From positions 2,852,001 to 2,916,000 of the forward strand of contig NZ_CP116009.1 of the NCBI RefSeq assembly GCF_027941915.1: DNA of 64,000 nucleotides, written 5' to 3'. Below are positions 30,591-38,013 of the stretch, piece by piece. Under the pieces are notes generated by a model. The model worked only from the letters and a program-made list of their open reading frames with translations, was not told the DNA's origin and searched no databases. The stretch is from Ramlibacter tataouinensis (GTDB lineage: Bacteria; Pseudomonadota; Gammaproteobacteria; Burkholderiales; Burkholderiaceae_C). Both the position numbers and the translations under genes were made by a program. Position 1 is the stretch's first letter, and each line of letters begins with the position of its first letter.

Positions 30591-31237
30591 CGGTGACAGC
30601 AATCGTGGATCTCACGGCAGGACTGCTGCCACTGCGAAATCAGGGAACCCGGCCCACGTGCATGGCCATTGCATTCTCCGAGCTACACCAGTTTGCAAAG
30701 GGATTAACCGAGCACCTCAGCGCCGAGTACCTGTATCGCGCGGCAGCGCGACGAATGCCCACTTGGGTTCCTGACGCCGAGGGGCTCTCCTTAGGTTCTG
30801 GCGTAGATGCACTCGCGAACGATGGCCAACCAATCGAAGTGGCGTGCCCATACCAGCCCCAAGAGCCGGTGGAAATGCCTCCTGCACTTCCGATCCTTGG
30901 GTCAGGCTCGGTCTACACTGCAAATTCCTCGGCTGCCTGGATGGACCTTGACGCCGTAACTGACCGCATCAAAGATGGCAAGCCAGTTGGCGTCTTGGTG
31001 CACGTCACCGACACCTTCCTGGATCCGAAGTCCGACATCGTGGCGGACTCGACTTTAGTGCCCACGAGCGGTAGCCACGCGGTTGTCGCTGCTGGCTACG
31101 GGACGCACAAGATCAGCAAAGAACCGCACGTTCTTGTGCGGAATTCCTGGGGTCCGAATTGGGGCAAGCAGGGAATGGCTTGGCTGCCTCGTGCCTACCT
31201 GCTTAAGCACGGCATTGCGTACTTCGAGGTGCAGTGA
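30587..31237 (+). CDS. Papain-family (C1) cysteine protease, cytoplasmic
   Basis: This is a 216-residue protease without signal peptide or propeptide. The oxyanion Gln and catalytic Cys are in LRNQGTRPTCMAIAFSELHQ (Gln19, Cys25). The catalytic His is in SGSHAVVAAGYG (His164) and the Asn in VRNSWGPNWGKQG (Asn186). All four active-site residues of papain are kept, so it should be active. Its ATG overlaps the stop of the ImmA-chagasin gene, with GGAGGCGAGG upstream, fixing a tight stoichiometric link between inhibitor and protease. The absence of export signals means its targets are inside the cell. Confidence 0.85.
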   Translation: MTVTAIVDLTAGLLPLRNQGTRPTCMAIAFSELHQFAKGLTEHLSAEYLYRAAARRMPTWVPDAEGLSLGSGVDALANDGQPIEVACPYQPQEPVEMPPALPILGSGSVYTANSSAAWMDLDAVTDRIKDGKPVGVLVHVTDTFLDPKSDIVADSTLVPTSGSHAVVAAGYGTHKISKEPHVLVRNSWGPNWGKQGMAWLPRAYLLKHGIAYFEVQ

Positions 31238-32031
31238 TGGCCCATCTCATCTCCGAGCAGCGCATCGTTCCCACCTGGGTTGCGGCTATCAGGCTGCTAC
31301 ACAAGCAAGGTCCCCAGCTGCGCAACATCGTCTTGGAGATGGAGTCTCCAACACTCATTACCGACGAGGACCGGACTGTCCTTGATAGCGTTGATTCCGC
31401 CGTTCGCACACATGCCGACGTCAGCGTTAAGACCGTCGCTGCGACAATCTTCCCTCAGGCGCTTTATCGCCGCTACGGTCGACCAGGCGTGTACAAGGAG
31501 TTGCTGGACGCGCTCGACAAGGGCAAGGCTAAAGGCACGTGGGGGACGTACGCGCAGCGGATGATGCAGCGCAAAGGTCGCGAACAAAAGACCGTGAACC
31601 CTCTCGATCAGATTGTGACCAAGCTCGAGCGAGCGGCGACGACTGGCAAGCCGTACCAAGCCGTGTATGAGATGGGAGTGTACGAACCCGCAGAGGACTT
31701 GGATGAAGGCAGCGAGCCGTTTTGCGAGCTGCCGCTGTACAACGTCGCGCGCGACGGCGCAATGGTCTCGAACATGCCTTGTCTGAGCCACCTGAGCTTC
31801 AAGAAGTCGGGCTCAAACGTTGACCTGACCGCGGTGTACCGGTCTCACTACTACTGCGAACGAGCGCTAGGAAACCTTGTGGGCCTTTCTCAACTCCTGA
31901 ACTTCGTCGCCAAAGAATCCAAACACGCTGTCGGTACGCTCACGTGCGTGTCCACGCATGCCGTGCTCGACATCAAGGCGTGGGGAAATCAGCGGGGCTT
32001 ACAGTGCGTGCTGGAAACCTTCCCTGCCTAG
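31237..32031 (+). CDS. Thymidylate-synthase-fold protein
   Basis: This 264-residue protein resembles the thymidylate synthase/dCMP hydroxymethylase superfamily. It has an N-terminal NIVLEMESPT strand. The active-site Cys is in NMPCLSHLSF, where ThyA has APCH. YRSHYYCERALGNLVGL is in place of the phosphate-binding and fold segment QRSxDVFLGLPFN. A downstream His is in STHAVLDI. The Asp and Asn that contact the pyrimidine in ThyA are changed, so the substrate may differ. ATG 31237 overlaps the protease stop (TGATG). It ends in a 4-bp overlap with the convergent UDG-like gene. Confidence 0.65.
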   Translation: MAHLISEQRIVPTWVAAIRLLHKQGPQLRNIVLEMESPTLITDEDRTVLDSVDSAVRTHADVSVKTVAATIFPQALYRRYGRPGVYKELLDALDKGKAKGTWGTYAQRMMQRKGREQKTVNPLDQIVTKLERAATTGKPYQAVYEMGVYEPAEDLDEGSEPFCELPLYNVARDGAMVSNMPCLSHLSFKKSGSNVDLTAVYRSHYYCERALGNLVGLSQLLNFVAKESKHAVGTLTCVSTHAVLDIKAWGNQRGLQCVLETFPA

Positions 32032-32702
32032 AACAGCGCGCGCTGCGCTGCGCTGGAAGCGGGGCTGGTGATAGGGATTCCGTACAGCTCAGAGATGCCG
32101 CGTCGGAAGTCGGCAATCCCACCGTAGCTGGGGTGGCGCACGCAAGAGACCTTCACCCCGAACTTCTTGGCGTAGCCGGCCGCGTCCTGACCTATGGCGA
32201 CGATGTGGCAAACGCCCAGCCAATCGATTAGCGCTGCGTTGAGCTGGTCGACCTGGTCCAGTTCGGCCCTCGTGAACTTGCGGTTGGTGAAGGGGTCTTG
32301 TTCTTCGTGTGGGTGGAACGGGAACACGTTCCATAGGAGAGGGGGGCGATCCAGTTGCATGAGAACGGCCCAGATCTCCGCTGCGGTGCGCTCCGTCACT
32401 TCGGGACCGTGAGTGGATCGCTGAACCACCGCGCCAGGGTAGGCGCGAGGCATCGCACTGAGGTGTCTTTCATCGGTCAGCGCCAAGCCGGTACGCCGGC
32501 CGCCGCGATAGCCGAGATCGCGGCCCATCCAGATCGTGTCCACCTCCAGCGCGAGCGCCGCTGACAGGATCGAACGCAGATTTTTGCGCCTGACCGCCGG
32601 GGCATCGCTTCGGTCGTAGACGAGGCATGTGTCGTGATAAGGGTTGAAAACGCTGGGCATCGTCAGGGAGCCAAGCTCCCGAACGAACGTTGCTGCATTC
32701 AT
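32028..32702 (-). CDS. Uracil-DNA-glycosylase-superfamily protein
   Basis: This 224-residue protein has the UDG superfamily motifs. The first is GRDLGYRGGRRTGLALTDE (about 60-78), replacing GxDPGxxG. A central WNVFPFHPHE carries the base-recognition loop, and the distal motif is VRHPSYGG (188-195). It lacks cysteine clusters, so it is not a family 4 or 5 iron-sulfur enzyme. It is translationally coupled to the MazG-like gene (ATGA). It may act on unusual bases or nucleotides, but the substrate is not readable from sequence. Confidence 0.72.
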   Translation of the reverse strand: MNAATFVRELGSLTMPSVFNPYHDTCLVYDRSDAPAVRRKNLRSILSAALALEVDTIWMGRDLGYRGGRRTGLALTDERHLSAMPRAYPGAVVQRSTHGPEVTERTAAEIWAVLMQLDRPPLLWNVFPFHPHEEQDPFTNRKFTRAELDQVDQLNAALIDWLGVCHIVAIGQDAAGYAKKFGVKVSCVRHPSYGGIADFRRGISELYGIPITSPASSAAQRALF

Positions 32703-33910
32703 GCTGTTGCCTCGCTTGGGGAAAGTGGCTCGTACGTCATCGTGTGGTCCTTGAGATTCGCAATGACAACGCCTCCGCGCTTGTCGTAGAGTTGTCGGAA
32801 CACCTCAAACCCGTTCAGAATCGCGCGCTCCCACTGCCATAAGGGGAGATCCTTGATTTCGAACCCTTGGACCATGCTACGCACCTGACGCAGCAAGCCA
32901 TAGTCCACCCGGCCGAGTTCCGTGTTTCTGTAGAGATCGTGCGGAGCGTTGTTGAAGATCCAGGTGGCAATGCCTTCTTCGATGATGATCGCCCGAGCGC
33001 CATCCTCGTTCTCGTCAAGCCGCTTGTCGCTCTTTCGCTTGAGCTTCAGCAGTGCCCGTATCACTGGTGACCACCCGAGATGCACCGCATAGGCGAGGTG
33101 GAACACGTCGTGGAAGCGGTACCCGTCGGGCCGGTGGCTGTTGTCCGTCAGCGGATCGCCGATGTTGAGACCGTGAATCTGCTGCACAACGACGCGGCGG
33201 CCGCTCACCTTCCGCTCGATGAACGTCACATGCAGCTCTGGAGGAAACTGCTCAAACGCCTCCCCACCATGCGAAGGCATCTCGTAAGTCGGAACACCGT
33301 CAGGCCAACGGTCGAACGTTTTATCCAGGTTTGACTTCGCGACTTCAGACAGCGTGAGGCCGAAACTGGCGCTTAGAATGGCCAAGTGCGCCGTGACTTT
33401 CCCGAAAAGTGTGCCGCGGTCACCGGCATCCATTGCACTCAGACGCTCGAAGTCTATGCGCATCAGCTCACCACTAAGGGCTGCAGCCTCCCGCAGGAGT
33501 GCCTCCCGCTGCCGTTCCAAGCTGCGGTGGTGCAGGCCACACAAGCTATCCAACTCGTGCCACGTGGTCTCCGTGCTGCGCTTGTGCGCTGCTTCCTGGA
33601 ACCGCGCACGAAGAAAGTCGTAGGCGTGGGTGCCAAGCAACGTCGGCTCAACACCACCCACACGTGCGGCGCTCACGAGGTACCAGAGCGCGTCGCCAAG
33701 TTCTTCGGAGGCGGCCTGCTTCGTCGTGAGTACGACAGCATCGCGCTGCAGCTTCTTCAGAGCGGCGAGCAAGCCGCCCATTTCGCCGAAGAAGCCGAAC
33801 GAGAGTTTCTCGTAGTGTTCATGAGGCGGGCGGCCCTGGAAACGATCCGTCTTGCGCGCTTGGTCCGCGTACTCGCGCAGGGTTTGCTTCTCGTGCGCTG
33901 CACCCTCCAT
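32699..33910 (-). CDS. Two-domain MazG-like nucleotide pyrophosphohydrolase
   Basis: This is a 403-residue protein. The N-terminal domain (about 14-90) has the MazG pattern HEHYEKLSFGFFGEMGGLLA, then SEELGDALWYLVSA with the ExxD metal motif (Glu70, Asp73). A second all-helical domain at about 260-350 has YRFHDVFHLAYAVHLGWSPV and ARAIIIEEGIATWIFN, which carries further His/Asp/Glu suited to metal binding. MazG proteins hydrolyse (d)NTPs to monophosphates. The start at 33910 is chosen because GGGGAGGCGG precedes it and it clears the upstream stop by 13 bp; an in-frame ATG at 33955 would overlap that gene. Confidence 0.75.
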   Translation of the reverse strand: MEGAAHEKQTLREYADQARKTDRFQGRPPHEHYEKLSFGFFGEMGGLLAALKKLQRDAVVLTTKQAASEELGDALWYLVSAARVGGVEPTLLGTHAYDFLRARFQEAAHKRSTETTWHELDSLCGLHHRSLERQREALLREAAALSGELMRIDFERLSAMDAGDRGTLFGKVTAHLAILSASFGLTLSEVAKSNLDKTFDRWPDGVPTYEMPSHGGEAFEQFPPELHVTFIERKVSGRRVVVQQIHGLNIGDPLTDNSHRPDGYRFHDVFHLAYAVHLGWSPVIRALLKLKRKSDKRLDENEDGARAIIIEEGIATWIFNNAPHDLYRNTELGRVDYGLLRQVRSMVQGFEIKDLPLWQWERAILNGFEVFRQLYDKRGGVVIANLKDHTMTYEPLSPSEATA

Positions 33911-33923
33911 CCCCGCCTCCCCT

Positions 33924-34211
33924 CTATGTCGCCGCGCCCGCCCGCGCAGCTTCATTTAGCTGCTGCCTGAGGCGCTTCGAGCACTCTACCACCCGGCGTT
34001 TGTCAGATTCGACAGCCCCCAACGCGAGCGCCTTCCGCCGCACGGACGCTGTGAGGTCGTAGTGCGGGTAGAGCGTCCGGTGCTGAAACCATTCACGCTT
34101 CAGACCAAGCCTTCCAGCGAAGTGGTGAAGCTCCTCCACAGACTCCGCAACCATGTGGCACCACAGCTTACCGCGGTGGCGAATGAGCGCTTGGTCAACG
34201 AGTATGGCCAT
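33924..34211 (-). CDS. DUF4031-family protein
   Basis: This is a 95-residue protein with the DUF4031 pattern. It starts MAILVDQALIRHRGKLWCHM, continues ESVEELHHFAGRLGLKREWF, then QHRTLYPHYDLTASVRRKAL with ALGA. DUF4031 proteins are small and of unknown function; their conserved His and Asp suggest metal-dependent chemistry. It is the first gene of the (-) trio with MazG- and UDG-like proteins. Its start lies only 19 bp from the start of the divergent XRE gene and 6 bp from the first operator. Confidence 0.75.
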   Translation of the reverse strand: MAILVDQALIRHRGKLWCHMVAESVEELHHFAGRLGLKREWFQHRTLYPHYDLTASVRRKALALGAVESDKRRVVECSKRLRQQLNEAARAGAAT

Positions 34212-34217
34212 GTGAAA

Positions 34218-34238
34218 ATGTGCAGATAATATGCACAT
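34218..34238. promoter_or_regulatory. Operator 1 for the second XRE regulator
   Basis: ATGTGCA (34218-34224), seven bases, TGCACAT (34232-34238): perfect 7-bp arms. It covers the XRE start codon and lies 6 bp from the DUF4031 start, so a bound protein could affect both divergent genes. Confidence 0.75.
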
Positions 34239-34590
34239 GGTAACGCGAACACGCGAAGGACTCAAGCTGCCTCCTAGGGAGCTCGGGCGCCAGCTGCGGG
34301 AGGGGCGCGAGCGGCTCGGGATGACGCTGGAGGAGCTGGCCGAAATGCTGGCCATCCATTACTCTCAGATATCCAAGATTGAGCGCGGTGAGTTCGTCTT
34401 CTCGACCGCCAAAAATGTGCAAAAACTGTGCACATTCTTGAGCGTGCCTAAGGATTCTGGGTCGGAGCTGCGGGCTTTGTGCAAGCGACTCGAGCGGGTA
34501 GTCGTTACACCCGCTCAGCGCCAGGCTGTCACTGCGCTTCTGGACGCCTTTGAGGAAGTGAACGTCGACCATGAGCCCAGTGCGCCTTAG
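34231..34590 (+). CDS. XRE-family transcriptional regulator, divergent from the MazG operon
   Basis: This 119-residue protein has a Cro/CI-type helix-turn-helix (residues 18-72: LGRQLREGRERLGMTLEELA, EMLAIHYSQISKIERGEFVF). ATG 34231 or 34237 may be used; both lie inside the first operator. The two divergent start codons are only 19 bp apart, so the promoter for the (-) operon must lie within this gene and the promoter for this gene must lie within DUF4031. A second copy of the same operator lies inside this gene, consistent with autoregulation. Confidence 0.88.
   Translation: MHMVTRTREGLKLPPRELGRQLREGRERLGMTLEELAEMLAIHYSQISKIERGEFVFSTAKNVQKLCTFLSVPKDSGSELRALCKRLERVVVTPAQRQAVTALLDAFEEVNVDHEPSAP
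34415..34435. promoter_or_regulatory. Operator 2, inside the XRE gene
   Basis: ATGTGCA (34415-34421), seven bases, TGCACAT (34429-34435). Arms and spacing are identical to operator 1, 190 bp away. It lies upstream of the expected (-) promoter, so binding at both sites could form a repression loop. Confidence 0.75.
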
Positions 34591-34758
34591 AACGCGTCAG
34601 GCTCAATGTCGGAGCTAGAAGCCGTGATAGTGGCAAGCGCGAGTTCCCTCCGCCCAATCTTTGGCGCTGCCAGGCTACCGGTACGCTCGGTGCCGCCGGC
34701 GGATAGGCGGGCGGATCTGCGGCCAAAGAGCTCGCTTCCGCGCTCTAACTGCGGGTTG

Positions 34759-34781
34759 TGGCGGAGACTAAGTCCGCCAAA
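34759..34781 (-). repeat. Right copy of the 23-bp palindrome bracketing the cargo module
   Basis: On the minus strand it reads TTTGGCGGAC, TTAGT, CTCCGCCA, differing from the left copy only in three central bases. The opposite orientation of the two copies is like a pair of terminal inverted repeats. Confidence 0.75.
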
Positions 34782-35151
34782 CTGACAGCCGGATTGCGAG
34801 TCCGTCGGTCGACGTCCGCTGTCGATGGAGGGCAGTTGAGCACTGCAGAAGCCACTTCTTGGTCCGGAGCACACTTGGCGCATTCACATGCATGTGAAAG
34901 AGGTTGGGCTGAGTGGCAGCTTTCGGGGTCTGAGCTCGAACGGTCACGCCGACTGAAAGCATCTCCCCAAACTTCGGGATAGCCGTACGCGCGCGGTGAC
35001 CTCCCGGTGGCTCGGTCGACCCGTAAGCAAGTGGGCCGCGCCACCGTGAACGTCAGGGTGCTTTGCACAAAGCGGCGCGCTTTAACTGCCGTATCGCTCC
35101 GCGGGCTGTCTTAAGGCCGAGAGCATTCATTCTTGCGCGATCTCAGGGACG

Positions 35152-35183
35152 CCTCCGGCCACGTCGAAAGACGTTGCCGGAGG
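35152..35183. repeat. Strong hairpin with GAAA tetraloop
   Basis: CCTCCGGC and GCCGGAGG pair (8 bp), followed after one mismatch by ACGTC/GACGT (5 bp), closed by GAAA. No T run follows, so a terminator is not certain. It could be a structured RNA end, a recombination site or a remnant. Confidence 0.6.
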
Positions 35184-35375
35184 GCTCGCCGCTTGGATGG
35201 AAAGGAGCCTGCTTTGCGTCAGCTCAACCGGGACGGTACTCCGCTCAACGAGACGCGCGCAGTGGCGTGTTGGATTTCAACGCGCACGCTCAACGCGGAC
35301 CGCGAAACTCGATAAGTCATGGCGTCTCCTTCTTGCTGCTGGATCTCACAAGCGAAGATCTTGATGCAACCCCTG

Positions 35376-35443
35376 TTGACGCGCGCAAAAAGCCGGTCCT
35401 AGAATCAGCTCGAATTCAGGAACGCCGTCCCGATAATCGGAAC
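35376..35443 (+). promoter_or_regulatory. Promoter and 25-bp operator of the M24 gene (site 1 of 3)
   Basis: TTGACG (35376-35381) and TAGAAT (35400-35405) are 18 bp apart. The 25-bp operator follows at 35419-35443: GGAAC, three bases, GT, C, then CCGATAATCGG and AAC. An extra GGATAATCGG half repeat follows at 35444. The same pattern occurs at 37973 and 51505. Confidence 0.75.
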
Positions 35444-35462
35444 GGATAATCGGAGCCGTACT

Positions 35463-36650
35463 GTGCTGATGAATCGCGCGCTTTTCGAACAAGTCTTGGT
35501 CGAGCACAAGCTCGATGGTTTCCTCGGGACGACGGCCGAATCCGTTACGTGGCTGTCGGGATACTGGGCCATGCCACAGTGGATCCGGCGCGGGCCGCAG
35601 GCGTATGCGTTCCAGCCTCGCAAGCCTGACGGCGGCTCCTTCGTCGTTACCGGCACCGGCCTGGTGGACCACGTGTCGGAGCAGGAGCTCTGCGTTTCCG
35701 ATGTCCACCGCTACGGCTTCTTCGCCTACGAGGACTTCGGCGCGGCCGAGGGCCCCGAGTCCGCCCGCCTGCGTGAACTGCTGAAGGCCCCGCAGCACGA
35801 AGGGCCGGCCGAAGCGCTGGCGCAGGCGTTGAAGCAGGCGGGCCTGAAGGGCGCGCGTGTGGGCATCGAAGTGGACGGTCTGGCCGCGGGAGTGCTGGAG
35901 CGAGTGCGCGAACTGACGCCGGAAGTGGAGCTGGTCCGCTCCGACGCGATCGCCAAGAAGTTTCGCGCCATCAAGACGCCGGAAGAAATCGCGCGGCTGC
36001 GCGAATCCGGACGCATCGCTGAGCGCTCCATCCTGGCCGCCCTGGAGGGGCTGCAAGAAGGCGAGAGCGAGGTCGACCTGGCTCGGCGCTTCCACGGCCG
36101 CACCGTGGCCGACGGCGCGTTTCCCGTGCTGGGCTGCATCGGCTTCGGCGAGCGGGGGGCGCTGCCGAACGTCGACCCGTCGCCCCACCGCAAGCTGAAG
36201 AAGGGCGACACCATCCGCTTCGACGTGGGCGGCCGCTACCGGCACTACCGCGCGGACATCGCGCGCATCGCAGTGTTCGGCGAACCGAGCGCGCGTGCCG
36301 TGCAGTGCCATCGCGCCGTGCAGGCCGGCATCGAGCGCGCCTACGAGATCATCCGCCCCGGCCTGCCCGCCAGCACGCTGTTCAAGGAGGTGATGGAGGC
36401 GGTGCGCAAGTCGGGCTTGCCGCACTACCGCCGCAACCACGTCGGGCACGGCATCGGGCTCGACGGCTACGAGGTGCCGGCCCTGACCGAGAACAGCACC
36501 GACGTGCTGCAGGCCGGCATGGTGATGTGCATCGAGACGCCGTACTACGAGATCGGCTTCGGCGGCTTCCAGGTCGAGGACATGGTGACCGTCACGCAGA
36601 CGGGGGTGGAGTCGTTCATGACGCTGCCTCGCGACCTGATGCGGCGCTGA
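35463..36650 (+). CDS. M24 (pita-bread) metallopeptidase/aminopeptidase P-like enzyme
   Basis: This is a 395-residue protein. An N-terminal creatinase-N domain (about 1-150) precedes the catalytic pita-bread domain. Metal ligands are in place: Asp in RFDVGGRYRHYRADIARI (both Asp), His in NHVGHGIGL, Glu in CIETPYYEIG and Glu in QVEDMV. M24 enzymes cleave Xaa-Pro or related amide bonds, or act on small amidines. The GTG at 35463 has GGAG seven bases upstream; the ATG at 35469 is an alternative. It opens the F420 cluster behind operator site 1. Confidence 0.87.
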   Translation: MLMNRALFEQVLVEHKLDGFLGTTAESVTWLSGYWAMPQWIRRGPQAYAFQPRKPDGGSFVVTGTGLVDHVSEQELCVSDVHRYGFFAYEDFGAAEGPESARLRELLKAPQHEGPAEALAQALKQAGLKGARVGIEVDGLAAGVLERVRELTPEVELVRSDAIAKKFRAIKTPEEIARLRESGRIAERSILAALEGLQEGESEVDLARRFHGRTVADGAFPVLGCIGFGERGALPNVDPSPHRKLKKGDTIRFDVGGRYRHYRADIARIAVFGEPSARAVQCHRAVQAGIERAYEIIRPGLPASTLFKEVMEAVRKSGLPHYRRNHVGHGIGLDGYEVPALTENSTDVLQAGMVMCIETPYYEIGFGGFQVEDMVTVTQTGVESFMTLPRDLMRR

Positions 36651-37291
36651 TGCGGATCCTCGGCGCCGACCTCGAGCCGCTGCAAGCCTACAAGCTGCTG
36701 ACCGGCGTCGTCGTTCCGCGCCCGATCGCCTGGGTCACCTCGCGATCGCCCGAAGGCGTGCTGAACCTCGCGCCGTTCAGCACCTTCACCTACGTCTCCA
36801 CCAAGCCGCCGATGGTCGGCTTCAACGTCGGCCGCCGCGCGGGCCACCGCAAGGACACGGCGAACAACATCCTTGCGAACGGCGAGTTCGTGGTTCACGT
36901 GGTCGACGAAACCCTGCTCGCGGCCATGCACGAGAGCTCGGAGGAGCACCCGCCCGAGGTGAGCGAAGCCGAGCTGCTCGGCCTGGAGTGGACCGCATCG
37001 GAGCGCATTTCGGTGCCAAGGCTGGTGTCGCCTCGTGTCGCGATGGAGTGCAGGCTGCACCAGGCCATCCCCTTCGGCGACACCGGCGCGGAGTTCCTGG
37101 TGGGGGAAGTGCTGGTGTTCCACGTGCAGGACCGGTTCATCGCCGACGGCAAGATCGATTCCGCCGCGCTGAACCCCGTGTGCCGGCTCGCGGGCCCCCG
37201 GTACGCGACGCTCGGTCCTGTGAAGACGCTGAGGTCGGTGGCGCAGACGCCGCAGAAGTCGATCAAGGCGCGCGAGGAGGAATCAAGATGA
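36650..37291 (+). CDS. Flavin reductase-like FMN-binding split-barrel protein
   Basis: This is a 213-residue protein of the flavin reductase domain family. It has LLTGVVVPRPIAWVTSRSPE, LNLAPFSTFTYVSTKPPMVG, KDTANNILANGEFVVHVVDE and SPRVAMECRLHQAIPFGDTG. Members bind FMN and either reduce flavin with NAD(P)H or use flavin or F420 for other reactions. It overlaps the M24 stop (TGATG) and the next gene (ATGA), so the three are one operon. Location among F420 genes makes a flavin or deazaflavin role likely. Confidence 0.85.
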   Translation: MRILGADLEPLQAYKLLTGVVVPRPIAWVTSRSPEGVLNLAPFSTFTYVSTKPPMVGFNVGRRAGHRKDTANNILANGEFVVHVVDETLLAAMHESSEEHPPEVSEAELLGLEWTASERISVPRLVSPRVAMECRLHQAIPFGDTGAEFLVGEVLVFHVQDRFIADGKIDSAALNPVCRLAGPRYATLGPVKTLRSVAQTPQKSIKAREEESR

Positions 37292-37908
37292 CGACCATGC
37301 CACCCCCGATCGGTGCGGCGGTGACGCACTGCGCCTGCGCGCGCATGCCCACGGCGCACGGCGATTTCGACATGCACGTGTACGTCGATGGCGCGGGCAC
37401 CGAGCACGCGGTGATGGTGCGAGGTACCGTCCAGGGGCGACAGGACGTGCCCGTGCGAGTGCATTCCGAATGCCTGACGGGAGACGTCTTCGGCTCCTGC
37501 CGCTGCGATTGCGGCGAGCAACTGCAGGCGGCGCTGGAGCTCATCGCGGAAACCGGTCGTGGTGTGGTCGTCTACATGCGCGGCCACGAGGGCCGCGGCA
37601 TCGGCCTGGCAAACAAGATACGGGCGTACGCGCTGCAGCAGGGTGGCCGTGACACCGTGCAAGCCAATGAAGACCTCGGGCTTCCCGTGGACGCACGCGA
37701 TTACGGCGCGGCGGCAGCGATCGTGAACGCGCTGGGCATCCGCTCGGTGGCGCTGATCACCAACAACCCCGACAAACTGCGCGCGCTCTCGGAGCGTGGC
37801 GTGCAGGTCACCCGTCGGATCGAGTCGAGCGCAAAGGTGAACAAGCACAACACCTGCTACCTGCGCACGAAGCGCGACAAGCTGCAGCACGAGCTGATCC
37901 TCGTCTGA
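37288..37908 (+). CDS. ribA: GTP cyclohydrolase II
   Basis: This is a 206-residue RibA-type enzyme. The zinc site is SECLTGDVFGSCRCDCGEQL (Cys-x10-Cys-x-Cys). The active site includes YMRGHEGRGIGLANKIRAYALQ and VDARDYGAAAAIVNALG. It converts GTP to the pyrimidine that leads to 5-amino-6-ribitylaminouracil. That compound is a substrate of FO synthase, encoded 2 kb downstream, so this extra ribA copy probably feeds F420 synthesis. It overlaps the flavin-reductase gene by four bases. Confidence 0.93.
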   Translation: MTTMPPPIGAAVTHCACARMPTAHGDFDMHVYVDGAGTEHAVMVRGTVQGRQDVPVRVHSECLTGDVFGSCRCDCGEQLQAALELIAETGRGVVVYMRGHEGRGIGLANKIRAYALQQGGRDTVQANEDLGLPVDARDYGAAAAIVNALGIRSVALITNNPDKLRALSERGVQVTRRIESSAKVNKHNTCYLRTKRDKLQHELILV

Positions 37909-37933
37909 GCCTCGCGTGAATTCTTGCCCGGCG

Positions 37934-37997
37934 TTGACACGCCGCCGGGTCGAAACTACAATTTCAAAAACAGGAACAGCGTGCCGATAATCGGAAC
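37934..37997 (+). promoter_or_regulatory. Promoter and 25-bp operator of the Bug-receptor gene (site 2 of 3)
   Basis: TTGACA (37934-37939), 17 bp, TACAAT (37957-37962), a near-consensus promoter. The operator follows at 37973-37997: GGAAC, three bases, GT, G, CCGATAATCGG, AAC. It lies across the predicted transcription start, a position suited to repression. Confidence 0.85.
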
Positions 37998-38013
37998 AAC
38001 CGAAAGGATCAAG

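Larger units (their letters stand above)
34591..35462. other. Non-coding stretch right of the cargo module
   Basis: About 870 bp with no convincing gene; open frames here are short and without ribosome sites. It contains the right 23-bp palindrome (34759-34781), a strong 32-nt hairpin (35152-35183) and, at its right end, the promoter and operator of the M24 gene (35376-35443). The element's right boundary may lie here. Confidence 0.6.

Noticed and set aside
34608..34797. A short open frame after the second XRE gene
   Set aside because: No ribosome site, no similarity to a known small protein, and it runs into the right 23-bp palindrome.
35152..35183. Group II intron domain V
   Set aside because: A GAAA-capped hairpin is present but the AGC triad and bulge pattern of domain V are missing, and no reverse transcriptase gene is near.
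35063..35449. A 128-residue open frame in the non-coding stretch
   Set aside because: It runs through the strong hairpin, the promoter and the operator, has no good ribosome site and no recognisable domain.
34591..35462. Right attachment site as repeat of the tRNA 3' end
   Set aside because: I read this stretch for the tRNA T-arm/acceptor sequence and did not find it.
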